Positions 17,994-22,081 of a DNA stretch of 22,081 nucleotides are shown piece by piece (positions within the stretch are counted from its first letter, which is position 1; each line of letters opens with the position of its first letter). The stretch spans positions 12,111 through 34,191 of the forward strand of contig SZWC01025718.1 of the NCBI GenBank assembly GCA_023375785.1, written 5' to 3'. The notes under the pieces were generated by a model. That model was not told where the DNA came from. It saw only the letters and a program-made list of their open reading frames with translations, and searched no databases. This stretch comes from Penium margaritaceum (lineage: Eukaryota > Streptophyta > Zygnematophyceae > Desmidiales > Peniaceae). The position numbers were made by a program, and so were the translations under genes.

Positions 17994-18505
17994 ACTGTAC
18001 TTTAATTTCAAATGTTGAATCTATACATAATTTGTTTTGATGAAAAACCTCCACGTTTGCATTGTTTCCGTGTATCCTTGATTTCGTCATAAATGTTGGC
18101 TCGTAAATTTTAATTCAATGAGAGGTCTGGTTCAGTTATCCCATTTTGACGAATGCCTTGAGCCTAGCAAGCGTGCCTCCTTGTCCGCCTTGCTTGAAGC
18201 CAAGGCTGCGAACGAGGCTGACGAGGAGGCAGCCTTGTCATCAGGCTTTGCGATAGCCAAGCTTGATAGCGAGGTTGTTTCACACTTTGAGCTCTTCAGG
18301 TGTAAAACATAAGGCAAACTAATACCGAGTATAGACCATTGGAAAAGGATCCCAGCGTGCAAGAATGAATAGGTGAATGGTGGTGTGCTAAATTTGAATG
18401 TCAAACATTTCAATTGTTTTCACATCCTTTGAAGTCATTGTAAAATCCACTTTTGACAAGTTTACACCAAGAAGTTAATAGTTGAATTTGAAAGCAAAGT
18501 GCAGT
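17994..18505. mobile_element. Non-autonomous inverted-repeat transposon inserted in gypsy RT
   Basis: The left end ACTGTACTTTAATTTCAAAT (17994-18013) and the complement of the right end, ACTGCACTTTGCTTTCAAAT (18486-18505), match at 17 of 20 positions. The 512-bp unit sits exactly where RT homology breaks: the FVK strand lies before it, and the FCMEYKA strand (FCIDYRAL in intact elements) follows it. A 7-bp imperfect direct repeat borders it. It encodes no transposase. Its only notable interior is a GC-richer Ala/Glu/Leu-rich open frame (18118-18312). Superfamily is uncertain: hAT-like elements make 8-bp duplications, and a 7-bp reading could be an eroded form. Confidence 0.6.
18118..18312 (+). 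other. Ala/Glu-rich open frame inside the inserted element
   Basis: A 64-codon plus-strand frame with the acidic, alanine-rich stretch LLEAKAANEADEEAALSSGF looks compositionally unlike the AT-rich DNA around it. An overlapping minus frame of 93 codons covers the same DNA (18132-18413). Part of the stretch is palindromic (GCCTTG and CAAGGC around 18188-18207), so it may simply be a structured GC-rich core. Capture of a host gene fragment is possible but unproven. Confidence 0.25.
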
Positions 18506-19200
18506 ACGGTATTGAAGAGATGCATTTCTGCATGGAATACAAAGCAATAAGAAGATCACCATGAAGAACTGTTGTCTCTACTAAGAGAAAACAAACATTT
18601 TTACCGACTCTGCCCAGCACAAGTTTTCTAGAGAATGGACCTACACAACGACTATCATGAGATTTGGATGTTGTATAACGATGTCAAGAAAGGAGCAGTC
18701 CACACTAGATACATAGAGCTGGAGTTCACGGTCATGCGGTTTGGAATCACAAACAATCACACACCATGTATGGCGACGATGAACAACATACCCCCCCCCC
18801 CCCGGTTCCTTGACCACTTTGTTATTGTGCACCTCAATGACATCTTAGTGTACGGTCACTCCCCAAAGGAGCACGATAGAAATATTTCAAAAGGGTCTAA
18901 AAGTTATCAAAGGCTTACAACAAGATGAAAATATTGGAAAAACATGAAAGTATGGCTGTGGTCGCCCTTTGAATAAGGTTGTGGGCAACATCATTGATGG
19001 CGCAAGGATCACAATGGACTCGAAAGAAGTGGAGGTGGACGATGATTGGCCAGCGTCCACAAATGTTTGAGATGTCCAAGTGTTTTTGGAATTTTGTAAC
19101 TTCTACCTTCAATTCATTAAGAACTATGTCCGGGTGTTTGCGCATCACTCCAACATCACTAGAAAAGCTACCGAGTAGAGCTGGGAAAACAATCAGCGTT
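18506..19200 (+). pseudogene. Gypsy reverse transcriptase, main part
   Basis: The RT palm is readable in several frames. FCMEYKAI (from about 18526) continues after a 1-nt shift as NKKITMKN, equivalent to CIDYRALNKVTVKN. RLCPAQVF-stop-RMDLHNDYHEIWM then spans 18600-18660 and carries the first catalytic Asp in the DL.SGYHQI block. FTVMRFGITN and MATMNNI follow, then a 13-C run (18791-18803). The catalytic YLDD motif survives as HLND in IVHLNDILVY (near 18830), so Tyr and the first Asp of the pair are substituted. From 18978, NIIDGARITMDSKEV, DWPASTN, FCNFYLQFIKNY and ITRK match the RT thumb/connection. A TAG at about 18629 and a TGA after DWPASTNV break it. Confidence 0.8.
18791..18803 (+). 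repeat. 13-base C homopolymer within RT
   Basis: Thirteen C residues lie between the MNNI and RFLDHF blocks of the gypsy RT, giving an artificial Pro run. Intact elements have no Pro run at this point, so this is a post-insertion expansion or an assembly uncertainty. Confidence 0.9.
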
Positions 19201-19560
19201 AAAATCTTCGAGAAATACACTTACCTTGATACGAGCCTGACAGTTGGCAGATTCAACGGTACATTACATCATGGGCACCAACGCATTTGATCGAGCCTTT
19301 TGAGCCCTACTCCAACGCCATTCTCCTCAAAGAGAAAGGCGGAGAAGAACAACCAGCCACGCAATGTTGAGAAAACTATACGAGTCAAAGCTCAACTTCA
19401 CGTTGTACAAGAAGAAAATGCTTCCAGTCGTGTATGCATTTAGGACATGGTGGTGCTTCTTGGAATGCACACAATGTATTGCCATGCCGTAAACAATCTC
19501 AAGACAGAACCTAAGCTTAGCTATGAAGAATTTCATTTCATTGAGTTCCCTGGGTCCAAC
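19201..19560 (+). pseudogene. Gypsy RNase H remnant
   Basis: The frame starting at 19363 reads MLRKLYESKLNFTLYKKKML, then PVVYAFRTWWCFLECTQ. This matches the conserved YSRKLSPAELNYxIYDKELLAIV.A.KTWRHYLEGT block of gypsy RNase H, with the catalytic Glu of DKELLA replaced by Met in KKKML. The upstream half (DAS..GiGavL..) is only hinted at by NAILLKEKGGEE. Downstream, the DHKNLEYF block is not clearly preserved. Confidence 0.72.
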
Positions 19561-19811
19561 TAAAAAACAACATCACGTACCAACCACGAAAAGCTAGTCC
19601 TACGGATCATCTGAGTGGACATCCAAATGTTACAGTCGGGAACAACACGTTGCTTGTTCAACAAGACCTGTATTTTGTGAGGCCGTTCGCAAAGGGTGAT
19701 GAGGATACTGGTGGGTTACACAATACTAAGTTCTGGTTCAATGATCCCTACTGGCGATGGTAGTTCAATTGTAATGGTTTTGTCCAACCAGACAAGGATT
19801 TTTGGAGAATG

Positions 19812-20783
19812 CTATTAGATGAATTCCATAACACCAGTCAAGTGGACACCTTAGCAAGGACAAGATGCTAAAAAGGCTAGCAAGTACTACTGGTGGAAGA
19901 CGATGCAGACCGACAAGTTGGCTTTCTACAAATCATGCGACACCTCTCCTAGACTAAACTCTTGTCACACAAGGCCACCCAATCTACTCCACACCCTTCA
20001 TGTTCGAAGAAAGTGGTGGGTGGACACCGGCATGGATTGTGTGACAGGACTCTTTTCCACCACTAAACGTTCAGGTGCCATCCTTGTTGCTGAAGAAAGG
20101 TTTTCTAATACTTGGCACTTCATTGTAACGATGACCATCGGTGCCACGAAACAAATAGTGCTTGGATTTCCAATACGATTCTAGGATTATTTGGCGTGCC
20201 ACGTACCATCGTGCTACAAACAAGCAACAGAGATGGGCCCTTCACCAGTTGTTTCTGGTGTAGTTTGGTGACACGCTAGAATAGATGGATCTAACTATCA
20301 TTGAAAATCCATCCTAAGAGCAACTTGCAAACAATGAGATGCTTTAATTGTTTTTGTGCACATTGTGTGAGTTGCACGGAACTGATTGACTAGCCATTCT
20401 ACATACAACCAAACACGCATACAACTTAACCACTTCCAACACATCGGGTTGATTTTCGTTCAATGTGGAATGTGGAAAACTTCTCGCTACACTAGCAGCA
20501 TTACACAGTTGGAACAATAACCCCGCGATTGATATCCAAGGTACGGACCTCTCGTGTTTTTTGGATGAAACACGGCAAACCCTTGTAAAGACAATAACTG
20601 TTACAAAGCAAGCCGTCGTATGACATCGCAAAGATGACATGTATAGCACTGGTGGTCACGTTCTCCTCAATTAGAAGAACATTTCAATTTAGCATTAGTA
20701 CCTTACATAACTCATTTCAGATCAAGCAAATTCAAACACTTGTCGTCGGTTGACTTCACCTACCTATCAACACGGCGACTCGT
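19812..20783 (+). pseudogene. Gypsy integrase remnant
   Basis: The H2C2 zinc finger starts with LLDEFHNTSQVDTLA (19812 on), where the second His (usually in GHLG) is lost. After a shift, YYWWKTMQTDKLAFYKSCDT follows, where the last Cys of CDTCQ is Ser. The core is recognised by HTRPPNLLHTL, the first catalytic Asp in WWVDTGMDCVTGL (about 20010-20048), AILVAEERFSN, WHFIVTMT, then LFGVPRTIV and RDGPFTS, which correspond to the second Asp block but have lost the exact Asp in SDRD. The YHPQTDGQTER block with the catalytic Glu is only faintly present near 20300. KHAYNLTTSNTSG and FSFNVECGK (20410-20470) match the FAYN..H.STG..PFEV.YG region. Several stops and frameshifts. Confidence 0.78.
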
Positions 20784-21060
20784 CACGTTTTCCACACCAG
20801 TGAGCTCAAGAACTACCAGGAACCCAACATAAAATTCCTTGGCAAAAACGTCGCACCTCCACTTTTTGTAGAACTGGATGGGGATGTGTAGTTTGTGATT
20901 GAAGATATCCTCTAAAATCGACGTTGTGGAAAAATGAAGGAGAATTTGGTCAAGTGGCACGAATATGACGTTGTGAATCACAGATGTGAGCCTTATGACC
21001 ACATCCAAGACATCGATCATTTGATCAAAGGCTACTACCGTCGTCACTGGCCTATGTATT
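20784..21060 (+). pseudogene. Gypsy integrase C-terminus with chromodomain
   Basis: One frame runs for over 270 bp: HVFHTSELKNYQEP (the HPVFHVS.LK..xxP segment), then after VELDGDV a chromodomain, FVIEDIL from 20892, NRRCGK, LVKWHEYD and EPYDHIQDIDHLI ending near 21044. In chromoviruses this module tethers integrase to modified histone tails. Two in-frame TAG/TAA codons interrupt it (after DGDV and after EDIL). The aromatic cage is damaged: the Trp of the TWEP motif is Cys, while the Trp of VKW is kept. This module is what identifies the element as a chromovirus and not another gypsy clade. Confidence 0.82.
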
Positions 21061-21080
21061 GCAACGCACTCGGACGTCAC

Positions 21081-21097
21081 GACAGGAAGGGAGGAAG
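21081..21097 (+). other. Polypurine tract of the gypsy element
   Basis: GACAGGAAGGGAGGAAG is purine except for one C and lies directly before TGTTACG. A purine tract is needed to prime plus-strand DNA synthesis and normally abuts the 3' LTR. Confidence 0.7.
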
Positions 21098-22081
21098 TGT
21101 TACGTCCCTAGCGTACACTAGTCTGTAAACTTTGTGAGTGTGTATTTCTTTTTTGCCATTCATGATCCACCTTGCGATGACCTCAATATTCTTATGCCAG
21201 TCAGCGGGGGGTATTTAGGCCACATGCCCTATCATCCCGTGTTCCGTGAGAAGAAGGTCTTGACTACTTCAACCACCTTCGAGAAAGGTCCGTAGAAGTA
21301 TCACGAACCATATCTATATCTTAATATTGTTCGTTCAACTTGTGAACTACGTGAGAATGTTATCAAACTACGCCTCGATATCCTCAAAGCCCCCTAGCTT
21401 TTGGACAAAACTTCTCGAAACAGGCACTCACGGCGTGACCTTACACGCATTGCTCGGCTCAAGCACCGAAGACCCAACACATGCCTCATTCTCATTCTCG
21501 TTATTGTACGCCTATTGTTGAATGACCCAACAATTGTCCTCAAACTATTCGTTTGTCCCAAATCCTCGAATCATCGTTCTCATCCCTGTGAACCACCTAT
21601 GTTTTATTCGGCGGAAGAGACGCCCCTTGCTTTGCAAAGACTAGAGTAAGGAGGCTTGGAAACATGTTTGTTCCTTCCAAATGCGTGAACATCTTGTACC
21701 ACACATGGTGAATGTTGAACTTTGCTATGCACATCTTGCATCCACGACATTATGTCCATGAAGGATATGAGTATTCACGAAATTTCACGGGGGAGGCATC
21801 GACATGAGTCACTACAGGATGGTAGGTGCAGTTTTATAGCGACAAAATGTTGCCAGACGATACAAGAGAGAGGGAGGACGTGATTTGGCATGATGGGAAG
21901 AAGTGAAAAAAACACGCCTCTTGTGCACGGTGCATATTTGGCACACGATAGACTAAGTTGTGTTGGTTTTTGCACATCTCTCATTGTGCTCTGTTGTGTC
22001 CTCCCGGCTTGTGTACATCGGCGTGCAGATGACTGACGGCGAGACTCGACGCTGATGGAGTGTCGTCCGGTGGAGCCGACG
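21098..22081 (+). repeat. 3' LTR of the gypsy element, right end not found
   Basis: The start TGTTACGTCCC follows the polypurine tract and resembles the TGTCACG-type starts of plant chromovirus LTRs. A TATA-like GGTATTTAG lies near 21210. I see no reliable CA end or second copy, so the LTR may run past the window or be interrupted. Short open frames at 21327-21649 show no domain. The last 80 bases are GC-richer than the rest. Confidence 0.5.

Larger units (their letters stand above)
17530..22081 (+). mobile_element. Decayed Ty3/gypsy chromovirus, 3' part with start of 3' LTR
   Basis: The order RT, RNase H, integrase, chromodomain on the plus strand identifies a gypsy element of the chromovirus clade. 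Pol is followed after about 40 bp by a purine-rich tract (21081-21097), then by TGTTACGTCCC, a plausible LTR start. The 3' LTR probably runs to or beyond the end of the window, and no matching 5' LTR copy was found upstream. Stops, frameshifts and a 512-bp insertion in the RT show that it is long inactive. The 5' part (gag, protease, 5' LTR) is unidentified. Confidence 0.8.

Noticed and set aside
1..22081. tRNA, rRNA, CRISPR or bacterial operon features
   Set aside because: No cloverleaf B-box-like GGTTCGAATCC, no rRNA signature, no regular spacer array and no Shine-Dalgarno-led gene series were seen on reading either strand.

Overview
The window looks like transposon-dense nuclear DNA from a green plant. 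The evidence is a Ty1/copia element primed by initiator tRNA-Met, a second and much older copia pol remnant, and a Ty3/gypsy chromovirus with an integrase chromodomain. The flanks are AT-rich and have no long open frames. I cannot place the species. I recognise no host protein-coding gene, rRNA, tRNA, CRISPR array or bacterial-type operon.

Region 1 (1-8628). A structurally complete but coding-dead Ty1/copia element lies on the minus strand (838-8623, about 7.8 kb). It has two LTRs of about 635-639 bp, an 11-nt tRNA-iMet primer-binding site directly inside the 5' LTR, and a long CTG/CAG-rich leader. After the leader come gag, protease, integrase, reverse transcriptase and RNase H in the normal copia order. 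The pol frame stays in register for about 3.2 kb but carries twelve internal stop codons, eight of them TAG. A third LTR of the same family lies in inverted orientation at 1-540, only 297 bp from the 3' LTR, so two related 3' LTR ends face each other.

Region 2 (8629-14089). AT-rich DNA without a recognisable gene. It holds a cluster of short C-rich repeats in both orientations (9641-10430) that look like small terminal-inverted-repeat elements, one with a 27-base C run. It also holds a short hairpin (11729-11780) and two overlapping unrecognised minus-strand open frames (12768-13296).

Region 3 (14090-17529). A very decayed plus-strand copia reverse transcriptase/RNase H (14090-15350), recognised only by motif spacing across several frames. 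It is followed by unassigned AT-rich DNA that may hold the gag and protease of the next element.

Region 4 (17530-22081). A very decayed plus-strand Ty3/gypsy chromovirus: pre-RT linker, RT, RNase H, integrase, chromodomain, polypurine tract and the start of a 3' LTR that probably runs off the window. Its RT is split by a 512-bp insertion (17994-18505) with 20-bp terminal inverted repeats and an imperfect 7-bp target duplication. This is a probable non-autonomous DNA transposon.

In relative age, the gypsy and plus-strand copia remnants (many frameshifts) are oldest. The insertion in the gypsy RT came later. The GC-richer minus-strand copia, whose frame is still collinear, is youngest. No new gene system is visible. 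The points most worth a second look are the stop-codon pattern of the copia pol, the conserved cis-motif pair in the three LTRs, the C-rich inverted repeats and the small insertion in the gypsy RT.
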